Part shown: in pieces, positions 35,684 through 46,460 of the stretch
How the letters are laid out: every line of letters starts with the position of its first letter
Position numbering within the stretch: the first letter of the stretch is position 1
NCBI RefSeq assembly: GCF_000973545.1
Contig: NZ_CP010049.1
Span: forward strand, 1 to 64,000
Length of the DNA: 64,000 bases
Reading direction: 5' to 3'
Origin: Blochmannia endosymbiont of Camponotus (Colobopsis) obliquus
Lineage (GTDB): Bacteria; Pseudomonadota; Gammaproteobacteria; Enterobacterales; Enterobacteriaceae
Made by a program: the position numbers and the translations under genes
The notes under the pieces: generated by a model
What the model was told of the DNA's origin: nothing
Databases searched by the model: none
The model's input: only the letters and a program-made list of their open reading frames with translations

Positions 35684-36145
35684 ATGGCTAGTAGAGGAAT
35701 TAACAAGGTTATTTTAATAGGTAATCTTGGTCAAGATCCTGAAGTTCGTTATATGCCTAATGGTAACCCAGTAGCTAATTTAACTTTAGCTACTTCTGAT
35801 AATTGGCGAGACAAGCAAACTGGTGAAATGAAAGAAAAAACTGAATGGCATCGTGTAATATTATTTGGAAAATTAGCTGAAATTGCTGGAGAATATTTGC
35901 ATAAAGGTTCTCAAGTGTATATTGAAGGTGCATTACAAACTCGTAAATGGCAAAGTCAAAGTGGTCAAGATCGTTATACTACAGAAATAATTGTGAATCT
36001 TACTGGTACTATGCAAATGTTAGGTAGTCGTCAAGAAGTAAAGGATACTTCTTCGTTAACTGCTACTGCTTCTACAGGTGATAGTAATAAAGAAGTGAAA
36101 GATACTGATTCTTCTGATGTGGATTTGGATGATATTCCGTTTTAA
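35684..36145 (+). CDS. ssb: Single-stranded DNA-binding protein
   Basis: SSB coats single-stranded DNA at forks and recruits partner proteins. From the ATG at 35684 ([16 protein letters not shown], the E. coli start) it has 153 residues, with a strong AAGGGG ribosome binding site. The OB fold covers about residues 1-112 and contains [17 protein letters not shown] and [21 protein letters not shown] short Ser/Thr/Asp linker follows, ending in DLDDIPF, the acidic tip that binds partners such as HolC (encoded at 45941-46396). Confidence 0.98.
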   Translation: MASRGINKVILIGNLGQDPEVRYMPNGNPVANLTLATSDNWRDKQTGEMKEKTEWHRVILFGKLAEIAGEYLHKGSQVYIEGALQTRKWQSQSGQDRYTTEIIVNLTGTMQMLGSRQEVKDTSSLTATASTGDSNKEVKDTDSSDVDLDDIPF

Positions 36146-37120
36146 AATAAGTTTATATTGATTTTTTTTAATTTGAAAAGTTGTATTTAAATGTATTGTA
36201 GTGATTCTGATATTTTAAAATTTGTGAATATTTAATGTAGATAAAATCATGTTATTTTATATTTATAATACTAATATATATTACATGTTGATATCATCAA
36301 AAATATTTTTGTATTTTTATGTTTTTCCATATTAAATTATGGTTAGCAGTTTTTTATTTTATTTATAATATTTAGTATTACTATTTTAATAAAAAAGTAA
36401 TTTTTTTGGATTCAAGAGTATTGCATTATTATAACACAAATTATATTGTGAATATTATCCAATAATTTGTTTAGTTGTAGTATTTTGAGTAATCATGTTT
36501 ATAAATTATTTTTTTAGCTTAATGGTTTAAAATAGATATATTTAGTACATTATATTGTTGTATTTAGTAGTTAAGTAGTAATAATGATCTATAATATTTA
36601 TGTATTTATCTACTGATTTTTGAATGGTTTGTGTTATGTCCTATCATAGGGTATATGGGTCAGATTGTTATAATTAAGAAAACTCTGTAAAAATAGTTTT
36701 GTTGTGGTATTTATGTATTACATGATAAATAATGTGTATGCTACCGTTATATATAACGTAAAATTGTTATTTTGTATATTTTAGAATGTTATATTAATAG
36801 TTATAGTTATTTTTTGCTATATAATTGTGTTTTTTTATATTTTTAATTATTGTTATATTTAAGGGAAAGATTTATGTATTATTACCTTAGATATTTGTAT
36901 TATTGTTATTGTTGTAAATTATAATTAAGTTCATTCATTATTTAATTTTGCATTTAAAATTTTGCGTGTAGTTATTACGTTATTTATTTTGAATTACATA
37001 CATATTTTAATTTTATATTAATAATTGATATTTTGGTAATTTGATTTATGTTTTATATGATTTATATATAACAAAAATATGTAGTGAAAAGGTAAAATAT
37101 ATGACAAAAGGGATTTAAGT
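36146..37120. other. Long gene-free AT-rich region between ssb and the YjcE-type antiporter gene
   Basis: About 975 bases with stops in all frames and no homology I can recognise. In E. coli yjcB, yjcC, soxS, soxR and others occupy this interval, and none can be traced. The only tiny structure noted is CCTATCATAGG near 36639. The five-codon frame MTKGI ends just before the next gene and its AAAGGG acts as the ribosome binding site. Confidence 0.4.
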
Positions 37121-38767
37121 ATGGAAATTTTTTTTACAATTCTTATCCTTACTTTAGTTGTATCCCTGTCGGGAGTAATAATACGAATTTTGCCATTTGA
37201 AGTACCACTTCCATTAATGCAAATAGGATTGGGTGCTTTGTTAGCTTGGCCAAAAATTGGTTTACATGTAGATTTTAATCCTGAGCTTTTTTTAGTTCTG
37301 TTTATTCCACCATTATTGTTTTCTGATGGCTGGAAGACTCCTTTACGTGAATTTTTAAGACATGCGGGCGAAATTATCGCGTTAGCTTTAGTATTAGTTA
37401 TTATTACTGTTATTGGTATTGGGTATTTAATTTATTGGTTAATACCTGGTATACCCCTTGTAGCAGCTTTAGCATTAGCAGCAGTATTATCTCCTACTGA
37501 TGCTGTAGCGTTATCTGGAATAGTAGGAGCAGGTCGAATTCCTAAAAAAATAATGGATATTTTACAGGGTGAAGCTCTTATGAATGATGCTTCTGGTTTA
37601 GTTTCTTTAAAATTTGCTATAGCTGTAGCTATGAATACCATGATATTTACTATTAGTGCAGCATCATTGGAGTTTATTAAAATAGCAGCTGGTGGTTTAT
37701 TGTCGGGTATATTTGTTACTTGGGGATATAGTAAATCTTTAAGGTATATTATTCGTTGGAGTGGTGGAGACTCGGTAATTCAAACAGTGTTGTTGCTTTT
37801 ATTACCTTTTGCTGCTTATTTAATTGCTGAACATGTTGGTGTTTCTGGTATTCTAGCAGCTGTCTCTTCTGGAATGACTATTGGGCAATCTAATATGATT
37901 CGGCATGCTCCATTAACTATGCGTTTACGAGGTAATAGTGTATGGGCTATGTTAGAGTTTGTATTTAATGGCATGGTTTTTATTATGTTGGGTTTACAAT
38001 TGCCAGATATTTTATCAACATCTATTATACAAGCAAAAATGGACCCTGTTATTCAAATATGGATGCTATTCGCTTATGTATTTTTTATTTATATTGCTTT
38101 AATTTTGCTTAGATTTATTTGGTTGTGGTTGATGAAACGAATAAGCTTTCGTTTTATGCAAAGTCGACCTTTAGTGTTTTCTGAATATAATACACGTGAT
38201 ATTTTGATAGCTTCTTTTGCTGGTGTACGTGGTGCAATTACGTTAGCAGGTGTTTTATCTATACCATTATTTCTTAATGATGGCTCTGTATTTCCATGTC
38301 GTTATCAATTGGTTTTCATAGCTACTGGTGTTATATTATTATCTTTATTATGCGGTGTGTTTATTCTTCCTTTGTTGTTACGTAATATTGTTGTTTCTGA
38401 TAAAGTATTACAAAGAAAAGAAGAACGAATGGCACGTGCAATAGCTGCAGAAGTAGCAATTGAAAGTTTGTATAAATTAGAAGAACGGTTAATTAATAGT
38501 CAAGAAGAAAATATTGATGTACAAATTTTGAATGAAGTCAGTGCTAGGGTAATAGGTAATTTTCGTCGTCGTATTGATGGTAATAGTGATATTGAACACG
38601 CTATTTTGATAGAAGATTTGGAGCGGCGCATGAGATTAAATGCATTAAGAGCTGAACGCAGTGAATATTATCATTTACGGGCACAACAAAAAATTAGTAA
38701 CGAAACTTTAATAAAATTATTACATGATTTAGATTTATTAGAAGCCTTATTGGTAGAGCATGATTAA
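37121..38767 (+). CDS. yjcE: CPA1-family Na+/H+ antiporter YjcE
   Basis: This is a monovalent cation/proton antiporter for pH and ion balance. The 548-residue protein is close to E. coli YjcE (549) from end to end. About twelve hydrophobic helices contain PPLLFSDGWKTPLREF, the ion-pathway segments AVLSPTDAVALSGIVG and GEALMNDASGLVSLKFA, and FAGVRGAITLAGVLSIP. A C-terminal cytoplasmic helical tail of about 120 residues ends in LLHDLDLLEALLVEHD. Synteny also agrees, since yjcE precedes gltP in E. coli with several genes removed in between. Confidence 0.93.
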   Translation: MEIFFTILILTLVVSLSGVIIRILPFEVPLPLMQIGLGALLAWPKIGLHVDFNPELFLVLFIPPLLFSDGWKTPLREFLRHAGEIIALALVLVIITVIGIGYLIYWLIPGIPLVAALALAAVLSPTDAVALSGIVGAGRIPKKIMDILQGEALMNDASGLVSLKFAIAVAMNTMIFTISAASLEFIKIAAGGLLSGIFVTWGYSKSLRYIIRWSGGDSVIQTVLLLLLPFAAYLIAEHVGVSGILAAVSSGMTIGQSNMIRHAPLTMRLRGNSVWAMLEFVFNGMVFIMLGLQLPDILSTSIIQAKMDPVIQIWMLFAYVFFIYIALILLRFIWLWLMKRISFRFMQSRPLVFSEYNTRDILIASFAGVRGAITLAGVLSIPLFLNDGSVFPCRYQLVFIATGVILLSLLCGVFILPLLLRNIVVSDKVLQRKEERMARAIAAEVAIESLYKLEERLINSQEENIDVQILNEVSARVIGNFRRRIDGNSDIEHAILIEDLERRMRLNALRAERSEYYHLRAQQKISNETLIKLLHDLDLLEALLVEHD

Positions 38768-38818
38768 TATTTTTTGTATTAATAAATAATTTATGAAAAT
38801 GGGGATTTATTTCATTTT

Positions 38819-38842
38819 TACAATTATTACAGAATAATTGTA
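38819..38842 (+). terminator. Candidate terminator hairpin after the antiporter gene
   Basis: A perfect 10-bp inverted repeat, TACAATTATT (38819-38828) and its complement (38833-38842), with loop ACAG, begins 51 bases after the yjcE stop. TAGTATTTTATC follows, a weak U-rich tract. All-AT arms make it a weak terminator at best. Confidence 0.35.
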
Positions 38843-39827
38843 TAGTATTTTATCAAATATTACTATTTTAATTTTGTATTATATTTTTTAAATATAATAA
38901 ATTTTAAATATAAAGGATTATTTTTAAAAAATTTTTATATTTTAATAAGTGTTATCAACAATTTTTGTTTTTTAAAAATGTTTGTTTAAGAATATATTTT
39001 TATAGTTAAAAATACGAAGATATGATTTTACTTCAACTAATGTTTTCATTGTGATTTTATATTATAACAAATGTAATTTATGGATATGTGTGGTATTTTA
39101 GTTGTTTTTGATAACAAGATATTTAATAGTAATTGGGTTGCTGATAGCTATGATATTGCATGAATATGTGCTGTTAATTTATAGAATGTTAAGATTTGTT
39201 TTTTTAGAATGTATTTGTAGGTATTTAATTTATTTTTTGTTTATCAGTTGTATTAATTCTGATATAATATTATGCTTTAATAAGCGTTTATTTTTCGAAT
39301 TTTTTAATGTTATTATTAGTAATAATTTAAGAATGATTAGATTATTATTTTTATAGATTTTGTTTAGGAAGTATGTTGTATGAAGATATATTTTACTTAA
39401 AAGTATAATATTTTTGCATAAATTAAGGAGGTAGTTTGATATCCAAGGTGTTTATTTTATTAAGTGATTGATTTTAAATATTATGTAGTGTTTGTGTAAT
39501 GGCATTATTTTGAGTGCATTTAGAGAGAATAAAAATTTAACTATTTTATCATAAAATATTTATGCAATAGTTATAATACATAAAAATTATTTTTTTTTGT
39601 AAGTTGGGTGAAAAATTTTTAGTTTTTGTTTTTGGTTTTAATATTTATGATGTTAATAATTTTAACTATATATTTAAAATTTGTTAACTTTAGTGTGGAT
39701 TAGTTTTTTATTATGTTATTAATTGAAAGTATATTTAATTTTTATTAGTGAAATCAAACATTTTCTAATTTTATTTTATTTTGATTATCAAAATAATGGG
39801 TTAAGTTAAACTACGGAAGGTGTTATT
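38843..39827. other. Long gene-free AT-rich region upstream of gltP
   Basis: About 985 bases with no supported gene. In E. coli acs, actP and the nrf genes lie here. A TTG-started frame at 39102-39356 reads as Phe/Ile/Leu-rich low-complexity sequence and was not accepted. GGAAGG at 39815-39820 is the gltP ribosome binding site. Confidence 0.4.
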
Positions 39828-41120
39828 ATGAAAAAATTAAAAATTACGCTTGCTTGGCAAATTTTTTTTGCTTTAATTTTAGGGGTGATTGCGGGTGCAA
39901 TCTTACATAATCAAGGTGATATGAGGGATTGGATAATTACTACCTTTCTTTCTCCTGCAGGGGAAGTTTTTATCAGGATGATTAAAATGATTGTTATTCC
40001 AATAGTTATGGCTACATTAGTTACTGGTATTGCTGGTATTGGTGATATTAAAAAATTAGGTAGTATTGGATTAAAAACTATTGTATATTTTGAGGTAATT
40101 ACTACACTTGCTATTGTTCTTGGTGTTGCGTTTGCTAATTTATTTAATCCTGGTAAAGGCATCGATATGTCTGTTTTGGCAACAGCAGATATTTCTATGT
40201 ATGAGCAGACAACTGCAGAGTTACAATCTGGTGCTTATAATTTGATTAATACCTTTTTGTCGTTGATTCCATCAAATATAATTGAATCCATGTCAAAAGG
40301 GGATATATTACCTGTAATTTTCTTTTCTATAATTTTTGGTCTTAGTTTAGCGATCATTCCAGAAAATAATAAGCAGCCATTATTACAAGTTTTTAACTCA
40401 ATGGCTGAAACTATGTTTAAAGTTACTCATATGGTTATGCGTTATGCTCCAGTTGGAGTTTTTGCTTTAATCTCAGTAACGGTTGCTACTTTTGGGTTTA
40501 GTTCATTGGTGCCTTTAACAAAATTGGTATTATTGGTATATTGTGCTATTGTTTTTTTTGCATTAGTTGTTTTAGGTATTGTGGCTCGTATATGTGGGTT
40601 TAGAATATGGACATTAATTTATATCTTAAAAGAAGAATTGATATTATCTTTTTCCACTGCTAGCTCAGAAAGTGTATTACCGCGAATTATTGAAAAAATG
40701 GAAGCTTATGGCGCTCCAGCTATTATTACTGGATTTGTAGTACCTACAGGATATTCTTTTAATTTAGACGGATCTACTTTATATCAAAGTATTGCAGCTA
40801 TTTTTATTGCTCAATTATATGGCATAGAATTATCTTTGACTCAAGAAATTATACTAGTATTAACTTTAATGGTTACTTCAAAAGGTATAGCTGGAGTTCC
40901 AGGTGTGTCTTTTGTAGTTTTGCTTGCTACATTAGGTAGTGTAGGTATTCCTTTAGAAGGTTTGGCTTTTATTGCGGGTGTTGATCGTGTTCTTGATATG
41001 GCCCGTACTGCTTTGAATGTAGTAGGTAATGCTTTAGCTGTTCTAGTGATAGCTAAATGGGAAAAACAGTATGACAATGTACAGGCTTTATCATATGAAG
41101 CAGAGATGTTGGCAAAATAA
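39828..41120 (+). CDS. gltP: Glutamate/aspartate:proton symporter GltP
   Basis: GltP takes up glutamate and aspartate with protons (DAACS family). It has 430 residues (E. coli 437), trimmed only at the C-terminus. The hallmark re-entrant hairpins are intact: STASSESVLPRIIEKME (about residues 278-294), then PTGYSFNLDGSTLY and the transmembrane motif near residue 388, GVDRVLDMARTALNVVGNA. A strong GGAAGG ribosome binding site precedes the ATG. Very strong conservation suggests that amino acid exchange with the host matters. Confidence 0.96.
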   Translation: MKKLKITLAWQIFFALILGVIAGAILHNQGDMRDWIITTFLSPAGEVFIRMIKMIVIPIVMATLVTGIAGIGDIKKLGSIGLKTIVYFEVITTLAIVLGVAFANLFNPGKGIDMSVLATADISMYEQTTAELQSGAYNLINTFLSLIPSNIIESMSKGDILPVIFFSIIFGLSLAIIPENNKQPLLQVFNSMAETMFKVTHMVMRYAPVGVFALISVTVATFGFSSLVPLTKLVLLVYCAIVFFALVVLGIVARICGFRIWTLIYILKEELILSFSTASSESVLPRIIEKMEAYGAPAIITGFVVPTGYSFNLDGSTLYQSIAAIFIAQLYGIELSLTQEIILVLTLMVTSKGIAGVPGVSFVVLLATLGSVGIPLEGLAFIAGVDRVLDMARTALNVVGNALAVLVIAKWEKQYDNVQALSYEAEMLAK

Positions 41121-41294
41121 ACAAACATAATTTAGTTAGTGTTTTTTTTGTATTTAAAAGTTTTGTAAGTTTTATATTAAAACATAAAAATCGATGTGAT
41201 GTTTATAGTTATGTTGTTTGAAACTATAATAGATTGTAATGATAATTAATGGTTGTTAGTGAATAGAAAATTTTAAATTTTCAAAAAAAGTTAT

Positions 41295-41681
41295 TTATGT
41301 TCTGATTGCGATTGCGTCTATTTCAATTTTTGCATTTTGTGGCAAGCGAGATACTTCGATGCAAGAACGAGCGGGGAAAGAGGCATTGTGTGTGTTAAAA
41401 AAGGATTCGTAAATTTCATTTATAATATTCAAATCATTCATATCAGTTATGAATAAAGTTGTTTTAACAATGTTGCTAATTCCTAGGTTAGTTGTTTTTA
41501 GAATATTTTTTATTTTTTTTAATGATTGTTTCGTTTGGTGTTGGATGGAATCATCAATGTTGTTATTATGAGAAATGGAACCAATTTGCCCTGAAATAAA
41601 AATTAGAAAACCTGTATCAATTGCTGGAGAATAGGGTCCTGTTGTTTTTACATTTTTAATTATATTAATAATTTTTATCAT
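41295..41681 (-). CDS. ridA: Reactive imine/enamine deaminase RidA (YjgF family)
   Basis: RidA hydrolyses reactive enamine/imine intermediates made by PLP enzymes such as threonine dehydratase. It has 128 residues (E. coli 128). The family signatures GPYSPAIDTGFLIFISGQIG (N-terminal third) and the C-terminal FPARSCIEVSRLPQNAKIEI are both seen; the Arg in PARSC is the substrate-binding arginine. In E. coli pyrBI lies between ridA and argI; here argI is directly upstream. Confidence 0.93.
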   Translation of the reverse strand: MIKIINIIKNVKTTGPYSPAIDTGFLIFISGQIGSISHNNNIDDSIQHQTKQSLKKIKNILKTTNLGISNIVKTTLFITDMNDLNIINEIYESFFNTHNASFPARSCIEVSRLPQNAKIEIDAIAIRT

Positions 41682-41798
41682 AACATGATCTTTAATATTT
41701 TTAATGTATCGTTTTATTAATTGTGTAATAATAATTATTGTTAAAATGATGCTGTGTTTATTTTGTTATAAGTAAATGATGTGTATTAATTAGTTTAA

Positions 41799-42812
41799 TT
41801 AATTTAAATCTGGTATTAAAGTTGCTACTATTAATGCTTTTACAGTATGTAGTCTATTTTCTGCTTGATCGAATACCACACTATGTGAGGATTCAAAAAT
41901 GTCGTTTGTTACTTCTAGTCCATCAATTAAATTAAATTGTTGAGCTATTTTTTTTCCTATGGTAGTTTGATCATCGTGAAATGCTGGCAGACAATGTAAA
42001 AATTTTACATTTGGATTGCCAGTTTGATATAACATGGATCTGTTAATTTGATATTTACGTAATAAAGAAATACGTTTTTCCCATACTTTTTCATTTTCTC
42101 CCATAGAAACCCATACATCAGTATATAAGAAATCAACATCTTTGACTCCAATCGATATATCTTCAGTAAGGGTTATATTTCCGTTATTAATTTTCGCCAT
42201 TTTTTTGCATATATTAAATAAATTTTGTACGGGCCAGTAAGCATTAGGTGCTACAAGACGTAAATCTATACCAGTTAATGCGGCAGCTTCTAATAAAGAA
42301 TTACCTATGTTATTACGCGCATCACCAAGATATGCTAATTTCATTTGATTAAAATTTTTATTGGGTTGTTGTTCTCGCATAGTCATTAGGTCAGCAAGCA
42401 ATTGAGTTGGATGAAATTCGGCAGTTAATCCATTCCATACGGGAACACCTGCATTTTGTGCGAAAGTTTTGACAATTTTTTGATTGTAACCTCGATATTG
42501 AATACCATCATACATACGTCCTAAAATTTTAGCTGTATCTTTAATAGATTCTTTATGTCCGATTTGACTGATACTTGGATTTAAGCAAGTTACATGCGCC
42601 CCTTGATCGAATGCAGCAACTTCAAAAGCACATCGAGTACGAGTTGAGTTGTTTTCAAAAATAAGCACTATATTTTTATTTATTAGATATTGCGTTTCTT
42701 GTTTTTTATATTTTTGTTTTTTTAAGTTAAAGGCCAATGTTATCAATTGATTAATTTCATCAAATGAATAGTCCATTAATCTTATAAAAGATTTTTGATA
42801 TAAACAATTCAT
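41799..42812 (-). CDS. argI: Ornithine carbamoyltransferase
   Basis: This enzyme makes citrulline from ornithine and carbamoyl phosphate in arginine synthesis. It has 337 residues (E. coli ArgI 334). The carbamoyl-phosphate site [12 protein letters not shown] (about residues 53-64), the HPTQ motif and the ornithine-binding HCLPAFHD are intact. The symbol argI follows E. coli synteny (ridA, argI, valS); argF is the same enzyme. It suggests the host receives arginine from the symbiont or that this step serves nitrogen handling, which is inference. Confidence 0.95.
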   Translation of the reverse strand: MNCLYQKSFIRLMDYSFDEINQLITLAFNLKKQKYKKQETQYLINKNIVLIFENNSTRTRCAFEVAAFDQGAHVTCLNPSISQIGHKESIKDTAKILGRMYDGIQYRGYNQKIVKTFAQNAGVPVWNGLTAEFHPTQLLADLMTMREQQPNKNFNQMKLAYLGDARNNIGNSLLEAAALTGIDLRLVAPNAYWPVQNLFNICKKMAKINNGNITLTEDISIGVKDVDFLYTDVWVSMGENEKVWEKRISLLRKYQINRSMLYQTGNPNVKFLHCLPAFHDDQTTIGKKIAQQFNLIDGLEVTNDIFESSHSVVFDQAENRLHTVKALIVATLIPDLN

Positions 42813-43065
42813 ATAATGTTGTCCATAATTACACGAAATTTTTTAATTTATTTTTATAATTTAAGTTTTTTATGAAATTATATTAGATATTTTAAGTTTG
42901 TATATCAATTATAAAAGACTGCATATATTTTTATTTTATTCAGTTTATAAATTTTATGAATTTAAGTAAAAATTACACTAGTGATTTTTTAAGGATATTA
43001 AATTAGTAATTATTTGTAAATTGTTTTAATTAATAATTTTTGTTTTAGAGTAAGAACAGTTGTTA

Positions 43066-45954
43066 TTATGATTGCATTATTAGTTTTTGTTGTTTTAATA
43101 TTTTTATTTTTTTATTTTGATATGTTTTTAATTTTTCTTGTTCTTTTGAAATTATATTTTTTGGAGCATGAGTAATATAAGATTGGTTATTTAATTTATG
43201 TACTGAAATAATTATTTTTTTTTCTAGATTTGTTAGTTCTTTGCTTAGTTTGGTTAGTTCGTTTTGTTTATCTAGTGTGTTTATAGGTAGAAAAATTTCT
43301 ATATCTTTTTGGATAAAAGATAAAGATGGTGGGACTTTTTCTTGTTTTGATAATATAGTAACATTGTTTAGTTTTGTTATATTTTTAATTATAAATAAAT
43401 TATCTGTTATTTTTTTTTCTGTTGTTAATGATTCACAACGTAATAAAATGGATATTGCTTGGTTGGTTGATGTACGCATGTTACTTTTTATTGTTCTTAT
43501 TGCTGTAATTATTTTTTTTATCCATTCTACATCGTGAAATGCTTGAGGATCAATTGTATAATTATTAGGATTGGGGAATGGTTGAGTCATAATACTTTCG
43601 TGATTGGAGAGTCCAACTATTGTTTTAATTTTTTGCCATATTGCTTCTGTAATAAATGGAATCATTGGATGTGCTAAACGAAGTAATGATTCTAGTATAA
43701 TTATTAAAGTGTAACGGGTGCTACATAGTTCAAGTACGGAATGTTCTTTTTTGTTTATTATTGTTTTGGCGAATTCTAAGTACCAATTGCAGAATTGATG
43801 CCAAATAAATGCATGTAATGTATTGGCAGCAAGATCAAAACGATATTGGTTTAATTGTTTTTGAAATAATTTTATTGTTTGGTGGAATTTAGTAAATATC
43901 CATTTATCTACTAAGGAAAAGATTTTTATATTATCATTAAATATTCCACATTCATGATTTTCTGTATTTGCAATTATGAAGAGACTTGCGTTCCAAATTT
44001 TATTACAGAAGTTTCGGTAACCTTCTAAACGTTGTGTATCCCAAATGATATCTCGTCCGCTTGAAGATAATGAAAGCATCGTAAAACGTAGTGCATCAGT
44101 TCCATATGATTTAATTCCATTAGGGAATTGTTTTTTTGTTGCTTTTTTAATTTTTTCACTAAGTTTTGGTTGCAATAAATGTTTTATGCGTTTTTTAATT
44201 AAATCATTTATAGAAATACCATCTATTATATCTACAGGATCTATAGTATTTCCTTTTGATTTTGACATTTTTTTTCCTTGTTCGTCACGTACTAATCCAG
44301 TAATAAAAATAGTTTTAAATGGTATTTGTGGTTTTCCGTTATTGTCCTGCAGAATATGCATTGTTAACATGATCATTCGTGCTATCCAAAAAAAAATGAT
44401 ATCAAAACCACTAATTATAATGTCAGTAGGATGGCATGTACGTAGCACAAGATTATCATTGGGCCATCCTAATGCAGCAAATGTCCATATACTAGAGGAA
44501 AACCATGTATCTAAAACACTGCTTTCTTTATTCAGTATTATTTTTTTACTAAGTTGATTTTTATTTCTAATTTCTTCTTCATTATGTCCTACATATATTT
44601 TACCATGATTATCATACCAAACAGGAATAGGATGTCCCCACCATATTTGTCGGGATATGCACCAATCTTGAATGTTATGCATCCAATGAAAATACATTTT
44701 TTCATATTTTTTGGATACGAAATGTATATCACCATTTACTACAGCTTGAATGGCTTGTTTTGCTAAAGGTTTTGTACTGAGATACCATTGATTTGTTAAC
44801 ATGGGTTCAAGTATTATTCCGCTGCGTGCTCCGTAAGGTATGGTTAATATGTGTTCTTGTGTTTTTTGTAATAATTTTAGTCTATCAAGTTCTTTTATAA
44901 TTTCTTTGCGTGCAATGTTTTTTTCTAAGTTTTGAAAAGATGTAGGTATATATCGATATGAAATATTTTTAGTATTTTGAAAATTTTTTATTATTTTAGC
45001 CTTATTGCAGATATGTCCATCATATGTGAAAATGTTGATTAATGGTAATTTATGATTTTTAGCTATTGTGTAATCATTAAAATCGTGTGCAGGGGTGATT
45101 TTAACGCACCCCGTGCCTTGTTGTAAATCAATTTTTTTGTCGGCAATGATTGGAATGCGATGATTTATTATTGGTAATATTACAAATTTTCCTATTAAGT
45201 TGTTGTAACGATGATCCATAGGATTGATTGCTATAGCTACATCACCAAATATCGTTTCTGGACGGGTAGTTGCTACAACTAAATAATTTGATTTATTTAT
45301 AGTTTGAATTCCATCGGCTAAAGTGTAACGTAAGTACCACATACAACCTTTTACTTGTTTATTTTCCACTTCTAAGTCAGATATTACTGTTTGTAATTTA
45401 TTATCCCAATTGACCAATCTTTTATCTCGATATATTAAATTTTTTTGGTATAATCTGATAAATACTTCTTGTACTGCATGGGACATATGGTCATCCATAG
45501 TAAATCTTTCTCGCGTCCAATCTACTGAGATTCCCAAACGACGCATTTGATTATTAATAATGTTTGTTGATGTTTTTTTCCATTCCCATATTTTTTTTAT
45601 GAATTTTTCTTTGTTATATTCGTGACGATTCTTACCTTCTTCTAAAAGAATTTTGCGTTCCATTATTATTTCTGTAGCAATTCCCGCATGATCAATACCA
45701 GTTTGCCATAAAGTATTTTTTCCTAGCATACGTTGATAACGAACTAATGTGTCCATGATACTGTATTGGAAAGCATGTCCTAGATGTAAAGTACCTGTCA
45801 TGTTTGGTGGGGGCATCATTATGCAGAAATTATTTTTTTGTGCAGTGCTGCTATCAAATGTAAAAAGATTTTTTTTTTCCCATAAATTATAAAAAAATTG
45901 TTCTATGTGCTTTGGGTTATATGTTGAATTTACTGTAGAGTTATTTTTTTTCAT
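43066..45954 (-). CDS. valS: Valyl-tRNA synthetase
   Basis: ValS charges tRNA-Val and edits mischarged threonine; it is a class Ia enzyme. It has 962 residues (E. coli 951). The HIGH-type motif appears as PPPNMTGTLHLGHAF near residue 48, and KMSKSKGN is present near residue 560. The editing domain, the anticodon-binding helices and the C-terminal coiled-coil arm (about residues 895-962) are all there. The start overlaps the end of holC by 14 bases, as part of a pepA-holC-valS run transcribed on the minus strand, as in E. coli. Confidence 0.97.
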   Translation of the reverse strand: MKKNNSTVNSTYNPKHIEQFFYNLWEKKNLFTFDSSTAQKNNFCIMMPPPNMTGTLHLGHAFQYSIMDTLVRYQRMLGKNTLWQTGIDHAGIATEIIMERKILLEEGKNRHEYNKEKFIKKIWEWKKTSTNIINNQMRRLGISVDWTRERFTMDDHMSHAVQEVFIRLYQKNLIYRDKRLVNWDNKLQTVISDLEVENKQVKGCMWYLRYTLADGIQTINKSNYLVVATTRPETIFGDVAIAINPMDHRYNNLIGKFVILPIINHRIPIIADKKIDLQQGTGCVKITPAHDFNDYTIAKNHKLPLINIFTYDGHICNKAKIIKNFQNTKNISYRYIPTSFQNLEKNIARKEIIKELDRLKLLQKTQEHILTIPYGARSGIILEPMLTNQWYLSTKPLAKQAIQAVVNGDIHFVSKKYEKMYFHWMHNIQDWCISRQIWWGHPIPVWYDNHGKIYVGHNEEEIRNKNQLSKKIILNKESSVLDTWFSSSIWTFAALGWPNDNLVLRTCHPTDIIISGFDIIFFWIARMIMLTMHILQDNNGKPQIPFKTIFITGLVRDEQGKKMSKSKGNTIDPVDIIDGISINDLIKKRIKHLLQPKLSEKIKKATKKQFPNGIKSYGTDALRFTMLSLSSSGRDIIWDTQRLEGYRNFCNKIWNASLFIIANTENHECGIFNDNIKIFSLVDKWIFTKFHQTIKLFQKQLNQYRFDLAANTLHAFIWHQFCNWYLEFAKTIINKKEHSVLELCSTRYTLIIILESLLRLAHPMIPFITEAIWQKIKTIVGLSNHESIMTQPFPNPNNYTIDPQAFHDVEWIKKIITAIRTIKSNMRTSTNQAISILLRCESLTTEKKITDNLFIIKNITKLNNVTILSKQEKVPPSLSFIQKDIEIFLPINTLDKQNELTKLSKELTNLEKKIIISVHKLNNQSYITHAPKNIISKEQEKLKTYQNKKIKILKQQKLIMQS

Positions 45955-46396
45955 ATGTTTTGACCGTAATCAATGTTGCACCAATTTTCTTATATTCTTT
46001 ATACCGCTGACGTGCCCATTGTTTTGAAAGTTCATCATTTGGAACTAATTCTATCACATTATTAAAATTATGAGAAAATTTTATATTTTGGGTAATTAAA
46101 GTAATTAATAGAACATTTTGTGTCTTAATTTTGTGATATTGAGAACTAATTAGTATCGGTATGTTTTTTTCTATTTTTTTATTTTTAATCAAATCATGCG
46201 GTATAAAAGAGTTAATTTCATATTCCCATAGTGCTGTATTTATGTTAATAGCTTGATTGTTGTTGTTGCATATTATGAGTATACGGTTGCCTTCTCGCCA
46301 TTTTATTATTGCTATTTTACAAGCAAATGTTTCTGTAGGTGTTAGCTTGTTATGTGTGATATTTTTATTTAATATATAAAAAGTTACAGTTTGCAT
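45941..46396 (-). CDS. holC: DNA polymerase III chi subunit
   Basis: Chi links the clamp loader to SSB at the fork. It has 151 residues (E. coli 147) and opens MQTVTFYILN, with LTPTETFACKIAIIKWREGNR and SFIPHDLI in the middle and YKEIGA-like YKKIGATLITVK at the end. Conservation is modest but length, order and neighbours match E. coli holC between pepA and valS. It overlaps valS by 14 bases, so the two are likely coupled in translation. Confidence 0.9.
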   Translation of the reverse strand: MQTVTFYILNKNITHNKLTPTETFACKIAIIKWREGNRILIICNNNNQAININTALWEYEINSFIPHDLIKNKKIEKNIPILISSQYHKIKTQNVLLITLITQNIKFSHNFNNVIELVPNDELSKQWARQRYKEYKKIGATLITVKTYEKK

Positions 46397-46460
46397 ATTT
46401 AGAAATATTAAGTTTATATATTATTTTACTAAAATTTTTTATTAAATTTTTGTAAATCAT

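Noticed and set aside
39080..39163. A 27-codon frame starting MDMCGILVVFDNK that recalls the N-terminus of AsnB/GlmS-type glutaminases
   Set aside because: The likeness stops after about ten residues and no further AsnB blocks follow in any frame; most likely chance.
39102..39356. An 84-codon frame in the gap before gltP
   Set aside because: Only a TTG start, no ribosome binding site, and a Phe/Ile/Leu/Tyr-rich low-complexity product expected from AT-rich non-coding DNA.
44045..44557. A 170-codon plus-strand frame
   Set aside because: It lies antisense within the clearly real valS.
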